Shown: one piece after another, positions 23,544-35,276 of the stretch | How the letters are laid out: the number at the start of each line of letters is the position of its first letter | Numbering within the stretch: the stretch's first letter is position 1 | Assembly (NCBI GenBank): GCA_015501585.1 | Contig: JADNRY010000022.1 | Location: 62,001-126,000 of the forward strand | Length of the DNA stretch: 64,000 nucleotides | Direction: 5' to 3' | DNA from: Rhodocollybia butyracea | Lineage: Eukaryota > Basidiomycota > Agaricomycetes > Agaricales > Omphalotaceae | Notes under the pieces: model-generated | Database searches by the model: none | Seen by the model: the letters and a program-made list of their open reading frames with translations, nothing else | What the model was told of the DNA's origin: nothing | Made by a program: the position numbers and the translations under genes

Positions 23544-25214
23544 TCATCTACCAACCGTAACCATAGGTGTAGAAATGCGAAGGGAAGAAGGCTGACGTCG
23601 AGCGGGTTGCGATTGACCAGTGAACTTGTCAACCAACTTTGAAGGAAGCGGGTCAGTGTACCAAGGATCGTTAGTTCCAAATGTCCGCCGCTTTTCTGGG
23701 ACAGAGGACTCTGAACCAATGATAGAGACAGGCCCATCCAGATGGACGGTGTAGCCGATTCCATCACCAGAGTCATGAGGATTTCGAGAAGGAACGTCGG
23801 TACGCTGTTGACCCCAATCATCGATCGTGTGTCTGCGTGATGGGCGAGAAAAGGTTTGTTGTCGAGGCCTGGTGTATTCCTGAATCTCCTCGCCGTTGGC
23901 ATCCAAGGCTATGCACGTAGATGTTTTAGTTCGGTATAAGTTTTCTTCTATCAGTTGATATAACTCACGTTGTCTTGCATAGGTTTGCATTTGAACAGTA
24001 TTATCCCTATGGTGGCCGAGTCTGGCATCTGGTTCACGATTCATCTGGAGAGGACTGGATGTAAACAACAACAAATTTTCTCTTCCATCCCAGTTCGGTG
24101 GAAGCGCGTTTTCATTTTCACTGACTGCTGCTAAAGCTTCATCGATGGACTGCATCCGCTCCTCCGAATAATCATAGCTGACAGGTTCTTCAAACAAAAG
24201 AGGAGAATTCGAAAGTAAAGTAGAAGAGGGAGTGGCGAAGTTGTTCACGGGAAAATTTGATAAAAGTGAAAGAGACGAGGAGGTTGTTGCTGAAGGGAGA
24301 TTGGAACGATTCGAGCTCTGGCGCGAGAAAGAAGAACCAAGCCGTACATTGGATATTTCTGCGCTCGGAGATTGAGGAGCGGCATTCGCGTTGGCATCCA
24401 AGCTACGAGATAATCGGTCAATGCGATCCATGAGGGATGGTTGAACGCGGCGGGGAAACCCAGGTTCCGACCGACGAAGTCTCGTGCTGGTGCTATATTC
24501 AAAGTCCCGTTCTATGACTGTGGGAAGCCTGTGTTCCCCCCAGGACATGTGCGAAGGACTTGAATTAGAATCTCGGGCGGATTCACGGGCGGCCACTCGT
24601 CTTCCAATATCGGTGCGAGGGTCATCCGAGGATTCTCTCCGTCGTAATGCTGGTTGACCGTCCAGCACACGATGTGGCAAGAGTCGTTGACGAGGAGGAC
24701 TGAGAGGAGAAGCAAAGCTCAGTGGAGACTGAGCGGCTGAAGGGTGAGAAGGAGAAATCGAAGTGTCCAAAGGATGCATATGGGCGGCAGCAGCGCGCAA
24801 CAAATGCGAATGGTCGTGTTCCCTATTTCTATCCCGTTCCCGATCTGCCTCTGCCCGACGAGCTTCGAACTGTCGCAAGCGCTCGTGACTGTCTGGTGGA
24901 ACGATTGTTCTCATTCTCTCCGCGTCTGCTCGGTTCTCGTCGTTCTGGCCGGTAAGAACGATAGCTTCATGACTGGGACCAAGACTTCTGTTTCTGGCAT
25001 GCTCCTGCAAGATATCCCTCCTTAGATGCCGGATACGTTCAAAAGCTTGGTCAAGTCTGTTTATTGTGCTCTGGAGAGACGATTCGATTGCATCTTCCTC
25101 TGTCATTTCCGTCGGAGGCATTCCTGGTTCAGAATCGAAAAATCTCGGTGTTGAACCTGCAGATCTGGAGAATGTCGACGAGTTTAGGGGAGAGGGGTAA
25201 GGGTTTCTGGACAT
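23544..25214 (-). CDS. Uncharacterised disordered protein with coiled-coil segment
   Basis: A single open exon of 556 codons from ATG 25214 to the stop at 23544, unusual here because most neighbours are intron-rich. No named family is recognised. Residues about 40-75 form a likely amphipathic helix or coiled coil (STINRLDQAFERIRHLRRDI), followed by a charged stretch (RLRQFEARRAEADRERDRNR). The rest is Ser/Pro/Arg-rich and low in hydrophobic residues, pointing to a disordered, possibly phospho-regulated protein. Near the C terminus is RTFGTNDPWYTDPLPSKLVD, which looks like a short conserved motif. No signal peptide or membrane helix is visible. Coding status is supported by length and composition, not by homology. 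Confidence 0.65.
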   Translation of the reverse strand: MSRNPYPSPLNSSTFSRSAGSTPRFFDSEPGMPPTEMTEEDAIESSLQSTINRLDQAFERIRHLRRDILQEHARNRSLGPSHEAIVLTGQNDENRADAERMRTIVPPDSHERLRQFEARRAEADRERDRNREHDHSHLLRAAAAHMHPLDTSISPSHPSAAQSPLSFASPLSPPRQRLLPHRVLDGQPALRRRESSDDPRTDIGRRVAARESARDSNSSPSHMSWGEHRLPTVIERDFEYSTSTRLRRSEPGFPRRVQPSLMDRIDRLSRSLDANANAAPQSPSAEISNVRLGSSFSRQSSNRSNLPSATTSSSLSLLSNFPVNNFATPSSTLLSNSPLLFEEPVSYDYSEERMQSIDEALAAVSENENALPPNWDGRENLLLFTSSPLQMNREPDARLGHHRDNTVQMQTYARQRELYQLIEENLYRTKTSTCIALDANGEEIQEYTRPRQQTFSRPSRRHTIDDWGQQRTDVPSRNPHDSGDGIGYTVHLDGPVSIIGSESSVPEKRRTFGTNDPWYTDPLPSKLVDKFTGQSQPARRQPSSLRISTPMVTVGR

Positions 25215-25549
25215 TTTTTATAAGCTAGACGATGTAAGAGATTAAAGACTAAGTTGTTGGGAAGGGAAGCTAGCAGTCAGCCTTACCTGCCGTCATGCAA
25301 AAACGAAAGGAGAGAACAAACGCAGAAACAGTACAATGATAACGCGACCGAAGTGAGCTCAGAGCTCGTTCTCGGGTTCACGGAGGGAAGGAAGAAACAA
25401 AGGCGATTGACAAGTGCAGATGATTAATACAAGCTGGTCTTGTGGCTATACTAGGCGTCAAGATTTTGATATCCGTGATTCTCTGTGGTCAAGTTTGGTC
25501 AAGTCGATCCGTTTATTTTTTTTATATTGGCGATATGAAAAATTGTTCT
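25215..25549. other. Intergenic region between two minus-strand genes
   Basis: This 335-bp stretch lies upstream of the 556-codon gene and downstream of the MFS transporter stop codon. No specific element is recognised; it should hold the promoter of the former and the 3' end of the latter. Confidence 0.3.
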
Positions 25550-27703
25550 CTATTTAGCTCGCCGTCTACTAGTACTGCATCTCAAAAGTATTCTAAAAAC
25601 GGTCTCTTCACCTATAAAAAAGAAAGACAGCAAAAGACCAAGACTAGTCAGTCCGACAGCTAACAAACAGAGTGCCATCCATCCTTGTTTTATCTGATAA
25701 TATACCTGCGTTTACGAAAGATGAGCCATCAATTAATGCATTCAAAGAGGAAACAAACCTGGCCGCCGACTATAGGCCCGACTGGAACGATATTGTCAGA
25801 GTTAGGGATTAATCTGATCTGCCATAACCTACCTGCAGCGCCAATTCCGTATGCCAGATTGAAAGCTGCGTATACGTGCGCATCTGTCATGAGTAGTGGT
25901 AAGTTGGGCGGCACGGAAAGCCTACGTTTCAAATTTCAACACTTACACCCTACCCCGTCGATATTTCGGGATACAGCCGCTAGTTCGGCCATGAGCGGTG
26001 AGATAGCACCAGATAAGCAAAAGTCTGTCGTAAGAAATAAGCAATGAGAGGTACCAATTGTGGTTTGAACGTACTTGACAGTGCAAACGAAGCAATGAAC
26101 AGCGGGAGATTGCCATTGATGATCAGCAGCCCCCACCATGGTAAGGAACAAACGAACGAGATGACAGTGATCCAGCTGGTACCATACCGATCAGCTATCA
26201 GGCCAGAAACAGGGCCAGCTAGCAAGCAGCGCATCAGCATCACGGTAACGATCTCGGATCTCTTGAGAGGTACTTGCAGACGAAGGTAGGTATCACGGCG
26301 GCTAAGAAAACGAGGCCCACTTTTGAGGAATCAAACCCCCAAGATGCTTGCATGCGTAGAGGTAATGTCGGCTCTATACAAGTATACAGGACACTAGGCG
26401 TATAATTTGTGACAGCATGAGTGAGTTATCTTGGAACAGTACTAACGCATATATAAAAGTGAGAAGAGTTGCTGTGATCGCTCTGGAGGATTTTGCCAGT
26501 TCCAATATGACAGCAAGCAAAGAGATGGACGGATTCGTCGTGTTTGAACTTTGAGAAGGATCATCGCTCATGACATCGTTCTTCTCATTGGAGTTTAAGA
26601 CTGGATTCGAGGACACATTTACTGGAGGTTCAAACACATCCGGCTCTGCACTCTCTGGGACTGCAAGTGTGTCATGGCCCCAGTAAAGGGCTTCTTTTCG
26701 TTCAATGACAACGAGACGACCGACGAAATCCAGGACGGCAGTGATGATACCGAATATACAGGGGCCACGAAAACCGAAACGCGAATACAGTGCACCCCCA
26801 ACAGGCGGTCTAAGAAATGTTATTCAAGTATGGAGGGTCGAAAGAGAATTACTGACCCCAGAAGGAACCTACATAAAATTCAGGTGGGAATTAAGAAGTT
26901 GAAACCGATTTACTTGCCCTATCGACATCCCAGTCATGGATAACCCAAGTTGGCCTTCTCAGAGTGTCAGATACGAGAACCCTCGGCAAAGCCAAACTCA
27001 CGACCAATGAGGTTTTTCGGGGTTGTGTCGCACCTAAAGTCATCAATGTTTACTAAGACCGGGGGCTAGTCACGGACTGACTTACAACAACGCAAGCCCG
27101 ACGACCCATACCATGGTAGAGCCTATCCCCTGCAAGATACGAGCAAGACACAGTAGCCAGTAAACCGGGGCCTCCATGAGCATTATCTGTGAACCGATGA
27201 GAACGAGTATTCCTAACAGTAGAGGAGCTCTTCGTGTATCATGTCTTTCCGAAAGTATTGCAACGGGTATGGTGGCTGAAAAGATTGACATCGAAGCGTG
27301 ATCAATGACTTCAGGGACTCACAAACAGCAAGACCTGCAGACTTTGGAAAGCGTGAGTACAGTGAGCATTTTCACCAGCTAAAATATCTCACATAGGAGA
27401 ACAAAAGCCAACTTGTTCGGACTGAAATCGCAGTATATCCTAGTTTCTCCAGCTGGAATGGTATCACCGGGATGATGATAGAATACACAAGCAAATCAGT
27501 TCCTATGCCTGATATATCTGCGGTGTTAGCTTGCTTCCTTTGAGTGACACCCGAGAAATCTAACAACCTAGTGCTACAACAAATGTAACAAACCAGTATG
27601 AAGATCTCCATTTCAGACCATATGGTGGAGTGCCGCCACGAGAAACTGTGAATGATCTCCAGTGGAGGTTGAGAATATGTAGGAATATAAGCCCACCTTT
27701 CAT
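25550..27703 (-). CDS. Major facilitator superfamily transporter (DHA1-like)
   Basis: Twelve-helix secondary transporter, probably a proton-coupled antiporter; the substrate cannot be read from sequence. The start ATG at 27703 gives MKGGLIFLHILNLHW, an intron, and then helix 1 with GIGTDLLVYSIIIPVIPFQL. Motif A-like loops are LSERHDTRRAPLLLG between helices 2 and 3 and GPVSGLIADRYGT in the second half. Helix 4 carries CLARILQGIGSTMVWVVGLA. Near the end, MTDAHVYAAFNLAYGIGAA continues across an intron into VGPIVGGQ, then a last helix (WMALCLLAVGLTSLGLLLSF) and a basic tail ending at the stop at 25550-25552. The loop between helices 6 and 7 (about 26.4-26.7 kb) is long and acidic. The pattern resembles vesicular-amine-transporter-like fungal MFS proteins. 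Head-to-head with FPG1. Confidence 0.85.
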
Positions 27704-27869
27704 TAGTAGAAGTACTCGTTAACAGCTCGAGAGGTATGGGGATCTTGACTGTTCTTGCTCTAAATTAAGCTCACTTGCCGAGGTTGATACTAAAGTGCCG
27801 TCGGCACCTTGCACTAATTCGTCATTTGCTTTAAGTTTGTAACACCGCATAGGCACCAATAGCTGAAAG
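27704..27869. promoter_or_regulatory. Divergent promoter between MFS transporter and FPG1
   Basis: Start codons are 166 bp apart in opposite orientation. I see a short hairpin-like GTGCCGTCGGCAC near 27796 but no recognised factor site. Confidence 0.35.
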
Positions 27870-29447
27870 ATGCCAGAACTTCCAGGCAAGAGTACAATAC
27901 TTTCTGCATCTCAAATTTTTCTGAAGAATGCTTCCAGAGGTCGAGCGTGCTGTTAGGATGATAAGACGTATAGGCCTGGGTAGGACAATCAAGCGTGTGG
28001 AAACCACCGAAGATAGCATTGTGTTCTCAGAAACAACGCATACTGCCTTTGTAAGTCAGTCTCACTGGGGGGAGCCATAGCTATATTCTTCTCGCTCTGA
28101 GCCCCAAAGAAAGATCAAGGAATTGACAGGAAGAAAAATCACTGGTGTCAAACGATACGGTGGCATTCGTTACACCTGCATGCCTTGTCAGCGACTTACC
28201 TTGTATTTCTAGGCAAATCATTCTACTTGGAGCTTGACGGAAATGGCAAGCTGCCGGTCTTCCATTTTGGGATGACAGGAATGCTCCAGGTAAACGAGTA
28301 ACATTTTCTAAATGAGTATCATCTCATAATGAACGGAAGGTCAAAGGAGAGCTAGCTGCCTACTACAAGGAGACACCGAAGAGCGCGTCGACAGATTGGC
28401 CTCCTCGTTTTATGAAGGTATCGCATGAAAACATTTGAGGAAATTCGTTGCAGGGACTACCTTTCTTCTCTTAGTTCATTCTACAGCTGACAGACGATAA
28501 TACCAAAGAATCTACTGAAATTGCCTTCATGGACGCGAGACGGCTTGGTAAAATCCGTCTTCGAGATTCTCCAGCTACTGAACCCCCAATATCCGAACTT
28601 GGATTCGATCCGATTTTATCAATGCCTTCTCTGGATACTTTCAAACCTCTAGTACTTAAAAGAAGTTGTCCAGTGAAGGCACTGTTACTGGATCAGACTT
28701 TCAGTGCTGGTGTAGGCAACTGGGTAGCAGGTTATTTCATTCCTTGCAGACATCCTGTTTGATTGGTTCAATGAATTTTCTAGATGAGATTTTGTACCAT
28801 TCGCATGTTCATCCAGAACAAAGATGTAACACCTTAACGGCGGATCAACTTGAGTCTCTTCACCATTGCACGAAGTTTGTCTGTGAGACTGCCGTCTCAG
28901 TAGATGCGGATGACATGAAATTCCCTGATGATTGGCTATTTAAGCACAGATGGGTAGGAGAATAAGATGTTCCTAGATCGTTCGATATTCAACTCATCAT
29001 TTGGGATGTAGGGAAAGGGAAAGAAAGCAAACACTGAGCCTTTGAGGTTGGTATGTATGTTATGTGACCTTAGCTCATTCACAACCTCATTTTGAATCCA
29101 GGCTTCAGGTGAACCCGCGACAATCAAGTGGATAACCGTCGGAGGCCGGACTTCAGCATATGTTGAGGAATTGCAACAAATGTCGAACCAGGTGTCGACA
29201 CCATCGAGGAAGAAGCGTTCAACTCGTGCATCTTCACAGCTTGAAGTAAGTAGCTTTGACGTTTGAAGTTGCCCGTATTCATGCCAAATCTTAGGTGGAT
29301 AACGTAAATGATCGTCCAACGCTGACAGACTCTGAAACGGAGGTATTGTCCTTACCAGCCAAAAAACAGGTCCGTACGATAGCGTTATCTCTGGAACTGA
29401 AAGTTGACGAGTTGCTCAGCGAAAAGCAGAAAAAGGATCCAAGCTAA
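27870..29447 (+). CDS. FPG1: Formamidopyrimidine-DNA glycosylase (Fpg/MutM family)
   Basis: Base-excision-repair glycosylase/AP lyase acting on oxidised purines and their derivatives. The N terminus is MPELPEVERA, with catalytic Pro2 and Glu3, but it is split: exon 1 (27870-27885) encodes MPELP and one base, and a 52-nt intron with a GC donor (27886-27937) precedes EVERAVRMIRRIGLG. Later exons give KELTGRKITGVKRYGKSFYL, FHFGMTGMLQ (the conserved HFGMTG), DARRLGKIRL, and DQTFSAGVGNWVADEILYHS, the helix-two-turn-helix with the catalytic-domain Asn. The end carries DWLFKHRW and ITVGGRTSAYV, the plant/fungal 'zincless' finger replacement, then a Lys/Ser-rich tail stopping at 29445-29447. The architecture matches plant and fungal Fpg rather than bacterial MutM with a zinc finger. 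Confidence 0.92.
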
Positions 29448-30491
29448 AGAGAAAGCAGAACTAGCGCTTCCCCTTGACAAACCAGAATCGCTCGAAATTG
29501 GGATAACAGGCTAGGTGAAGGCCTTCTTTGTTAATTTCAATCCGTCACGTCCGATGAATTCCCGTACCATCGCATCGCATGAGCCAACCACCCAAGCACG
29601 TACTGTCAAGTTATTGCTTGAACGTAAGATGCTACCGTCTCATCATTTCACGCTCTGTGTCTTTTTCGTATTAGCGTTTACGAGGGCTAATTACGGCCGT
29701 TTTACTGGATCTGAGTATGATGCTCAAAAAATGCATATATGTTTACCAAGTAACATACTAATCCGTTCCATCTGCGGGGTGATCAAGGATAATGTCCAGC
29801 TACTCGACACCCGTTGATCAAGATACTTTCTGAAAACTAAAAGATTGAATCGTTTTGCTAGATGGTAGGCGACACCATTGACTGAGATTTCAGCTGAAGT
29901 TCAAAATAATAGATGAGATAGGACCAGACTGCTCACTGGGCAGAACGTCATAGCTGGGCAAAAAACCTTTACTGGAGATCATCAAAAAATGAACGGAAGG
30001 AGTCGGTGAGTCACCAGGTTCGATGTTTCGTCGAAGATGAATATTCAATGAATATTTGAATGGGCAAGATTTCCTAGAGTATTTCATGAGGCTACGAATG
30101 GGAAAGCTCATCGTACGGGTGTTGTCGATAGCGCGTACAACGTTGTAGTTTCTTATTTTTTAGGCATCGTATTTCTAGTCTGAAAAGATTCGACTTGGCC
30201 TCCCAAATGAAAGATCGAATCTCGGACACCGAAGATGACAGAACGGAAACGAGTACTTACATACCTGGATGTTGGTATGGACAAAGAGTACTTGGATGAA
30301 TTCTTCCATCTCAAAGCTTCGAGTGTAGCGACGTATCGATGCGAAACAGCCGGCAGAATCAATAGGTCTACCAAATTTTGGCAGAAACCGGAAGGGCGCT
30401 TGTAACTCCTAACGCTGAAGCACACCGCAAAGAAGTACACAAACATCGAAGAGCCAAAACGAACATGTAGATGTAAAGTAGAATCCGGAAA
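29448..30491. other. Unresolved 1-kb region with coding-like plus-strand fragments
   Basis: No family is recognised. Plus-strand pieces look coding: from 29515 (FFVNFNPSRPMNSRT), across a good GT..AG intron (29625-29675) to FTRANYGRFTGSEYDAQKMH; then about 29891 (LKFKIIDEIGPDCSLGR); then 30235-30405 (RVLTYLDVGMDKEYLDEFF and ASSVATYRCETAGRINRSTK), which ends in a clean stop. Stops and missing splice sites prevent a single model. It could be a decayed gene, a transposon remnant, or a real gene with introns I cannot resolve. Confidence 0.4.
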
Positions 30492-32889
30492 CTATTCACT
30501 CTCTTCTTCTTCCTCGTCCGTAAATTCTTCCTCTGCTTCATCATCAATAAACCCATTCATCGTAGGGTCCTCATCATCATTGTCTTCCTCCTCTTCTGAT
30601 TCCTCTTCTTCTGATTCCTCTTGGCTACTTCCCCCTAGCTCAATGTCTTCAACTTCACCGTCCTCCCCACCGCTGCCTATTTCAACCTCAACATCTATTT
30701 GAGCATCCTCATCTTCACTCTCGCCTTCGATGTAATGCGTCTTCTCGACCGTCTTAACAATAGAGGAAGGTTTTCCAGACTGAGATATAATAGGTGCAGG
30801 AGCAACTGATGATCGCATCTCGATTTGGGAGAGTACCATGTCTAGACGACCGCTCAGGGAGAGTAAGTTGTCCTGTAAGGTCAGACGGGACGTGAGTGTT
30901 GAGTGAAGGCCTGAGAGGCGGGCTACTAGATCGGGCATCTACGGAAAAATGTCAGAAAATTTCCCAAAACCTTGCATGAAAGTACATGTACTGTCATGAG
31001 ATGCCCACTATGAACCGCCAGCACAGTTTTTACCCAAGTAACCAATCCCGTTCCTCTCTGAGAACTCGCGCCACCACCTCCGCCTTTCATATTACCCGCT
31101 CTAGCACCTCGCCCTAACCGCTCCACACAAGCAGTGATAAGTGGCACCGCAAGTTGAGGAGGAAGCCTCCGTACAGTATTCCGTATTAACGCAACATCTG
31201 AATGAGCCAAACATGTTTCCAGCAGTTTCGAATCAGACGAATGTAACGCTTGAATCAAAGTTCGTGTCAAAGACGCTGCGGGTACGACAGAAAGATCGTT
31301 CTTGGACTTTTGTTTTCTAGTTGAAGACTGTTCAGAGTCGCTGTCCTCCTGAGTTGGGTCTGCTCCGGATATAGCTGTAAGTCGCTGGCCCAAGCTGAGT
31401 TCAGCTATGTCAATGTCCAGATTACCTTCGACATTTTGAAAGTCGAGGCCGTCCATGTTTTCGTTTTGACCAAGCTCCACTCCGGATCCAACCATCGTTA
31501 TGGACTCAGTATATCGTTTGTTGGGGACAGCCTGAAAGTGGAGTGAGCTTTTCATTCGCCTTGAAAGGGTCTATAGAGGCATACCTGACGGGAGTCGACC
31601 ATGGCTTCAAGGTTGACGTCTGGTATCAACACTTCAGCTATAAATTTTCCATCTTCATCTTGGCAGTCCTAAAGTAAGATTTAGGCGCTGAAGCACTGAA
31701 GATGTGCCATATCTGGAAAACTCACAAGAACGTCGAAGACGGGTTTCACACCCAGAATTCGTGCGACGCGAATACTACGTGGTGCTCCTTCGACAAAGGA
31801 GACTGCAGCCACTTGGCTAGAGTTTTTTTTGGGAGAGACGGAAAGAGTTGAACGGGGGAGGAGAGTCGGTAATTTGGGCTGGATACGGTTTGAGCTCACC
31901 GGTGGGGCAAACATATCGGGAATAGGGTACACGGTTACTTTACCCGAAGCAGAAAGTATGAGGAGAATGGAAGCCGCGGTTGATAAAGAAACATGGCGAG
32001 CGTCCGAGTCCAACTGGACTGATGCCACCATCTTGCCCGTGTCTGATTCCTGCGATGGTGCATCCCATAGTGAGACAACACGATCACTCTCGGCCATGGA
32101 CACGAAGCGATGACAAGGGGATGAAGAAGTGTCCCACTGTAGACTCTTGATCGAGGACGCATGGCCTGTGAAGGAAGCTACCTCCTGGGGTTTCTGATTT
32201 GCGAAGCCCGACGGGATGGAGAGTAGCTTGATCATATGACTTGCGACAAGGAGTTCCGAGGTCTCGTCACTGGTTACTGGACGTGTAGCCATGGATGTAT
32301 ATGGTATCCGGTCGTCGTTTTTCCAGCTGCCCATCATCTCATTTTTGTGAACATTCCACAGACGGACAACTCCGTCTGCTCCGGATGTCCACACAGTCCC
32401 TTGGTCTGCGGCTACCAGACAAAGTATCGCAGAGGTACTTGAAGTATGAGAGAGAGTCGAAATGACTCGGCCGTGAGTCGATGAAAAGAACAAAGTCGAG
32501 CCATCGAACAAGCCTAAAGCCACTACTTCAGAAGGCGATACTGGTGAGTTATCATCGGTAGCCTGGCTTTTCCTTCTTCTTTTCTTGCTCGGGGAGCTAG
32601 GTAAGCCAGAGTTTGTTGAAAGATGACACCAAGATAATGAAGAAACTCGAGCAGAGTCAACAATGTGTTCTGCTATCGATTGGCCAGTTATTGTGTCGTA
32701 TACACGTAAACGATGTTTGTCTACCGCCAGAGACAAGTAAGCGAATAAATCTCCCTTTGAAGAAAACGAAGAAAAAGCAGCAAGATGGGAAGCGTCTTCA
32801 ACTACCGGCTGTGAAATACTGGAAGTTGCGGCAGGACGGCTTTTTGACTGTTTGTTTCGGTTCTTTTTGGATTTGTGGGGAAGGGACAT
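30492..32889 (-). CDS. UTP5: UTP5/WDR43, small-subunit processome (t-UTP) protein
   Basis: Nucleolar WD40 protein of the t-UTP/UtpA complex that binds the nascent 35S pre-rRNA 5' end and promotes its transcription and processing. Start ATG 32889 with a basic N terminus (MSLPHKSKKNRNKQSKSRP). The WD40 propeller spans about 30-390 residues, with FSSKGDLFAYLSLA, VWTSGADGVVRLWNV, and FTGHASSIKSLQWD then VVSLWD. Two introns around 31.56-31.74 kb join FDVL to DCQDEDGKFIAEVL and on to AVPNKRYTES. The Utp12 helical domain follows (SLTRTLIQALHSSDSKLLET, IRNTVRRLPPQLAVPLI, WVKTVLAVHSGHLMT). The C terminus is a long Glu/Asp-rich tail, common in WDR43. Its size favours Utp5 over the larger Utp12. Head-to-head with PHO85 (282 bp). 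Confidence 0.9.
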
Positions 32890-33171
32890 GGCGAAATAGG
32901 CTTCTCAGAGAAAAAAAATACTTTTCTCGTATACGCGCCACAAATCAAACGAAAGTCCGAGCAAAAAATTAAGTTGAAAAAAAAAGTGGCATACTACGGC
33001 ACTACGGCCCGAGATGAGCGCTAATAGCACCGCCCAAAATAGGCGCTTTTAATCCTACCGCTGCCTTGACCTTGTTCTCTTTAATAATCTCGCGACATCA
33101 GAAACCTCTATTTGTACATTTTTCTTTACTTCTGTGACCTTACTCTTTATATCGTGAGCTCGTCTCAAATC
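32890..33171. promoter_or_regulatory. Divergent promoter between UTP5 and PHO85
   Basis: A 282-bp gap between opposed start codons, containing an A-rich run near 32975 and pyrimidine-rich stretches toward PHO85. No defined factor site was identified. Confidence 0.35.
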
Positions 33172-34598
<1,427 letters not shown>

Positions 34599-35276
34599 TC
34601 GGGGGCTGTTTTTTCGGAAATTTCTGACGCTTCTTTCGCTTTGTCCTTATGTTGTTTTGTACACGAATCTTCATTGACTGTGAATGGACGGATTAATTAC
34701 ATCGTCTTAACTTTGTACCACTCTTTGCATATGTAATTAGCTTATCTCCAATATGCACAACTATCTTTGGCCTGTTTATCTTTTAGACTCGGGCTTTGGA
34801 ACGTATACACTCCGTGTACAAGTTATTTCATTCATATTTCCGGCGCAAAAGCTGTGATTGCCTTGTACTTCCAGTGGATAAACTCTCTCTTTTCTTTCTT
34901 TTTTCCCTCTTTTTGCAACTTGAAAAACTTGAATTCCTTGAGGCTCGTCTGATCCACAGACTCAGGACTCAGGCTCTATCCCTCACTTTCTCGGTTGAGT
35001 TAAGCGTGTTTTGAGTTACCTATAGTCAGACAATAAATATAAGTAAAGACAGTCTATACTGTATATGGCTTGTGCGATATAAGGTATGAGCATGGTCGGA
35101 TTACTGGAACATGCGTGTATAAGGGAAGATACAGTATGGGCATAGCCGGATTACCGGACATCGTTGTGTATGTATAATCTAGAATGAGATGAGGGAATAC
35201 CAGTACACGATTGTGCATGTATTACAAGATATCGATACAGAAGTATTACAGGAAGCCATACAGATAACATATTTAT
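34599..35276. repeat. Convergent intergenic region with a 50-bp-spaced direct repeat
   Basis: A 678-bp gap between the PHO85 and histidine kinase stop codons; no gene is seen. Two copies of a motif GTATGRGCATRGYCGGATTA lie exactly 50 bases apart (35084 and 35134), each followed by YYGGA. Copies differ at only a few positions. Function is unknown; the region probably carries both 3' ends. Confidence 0.55.
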
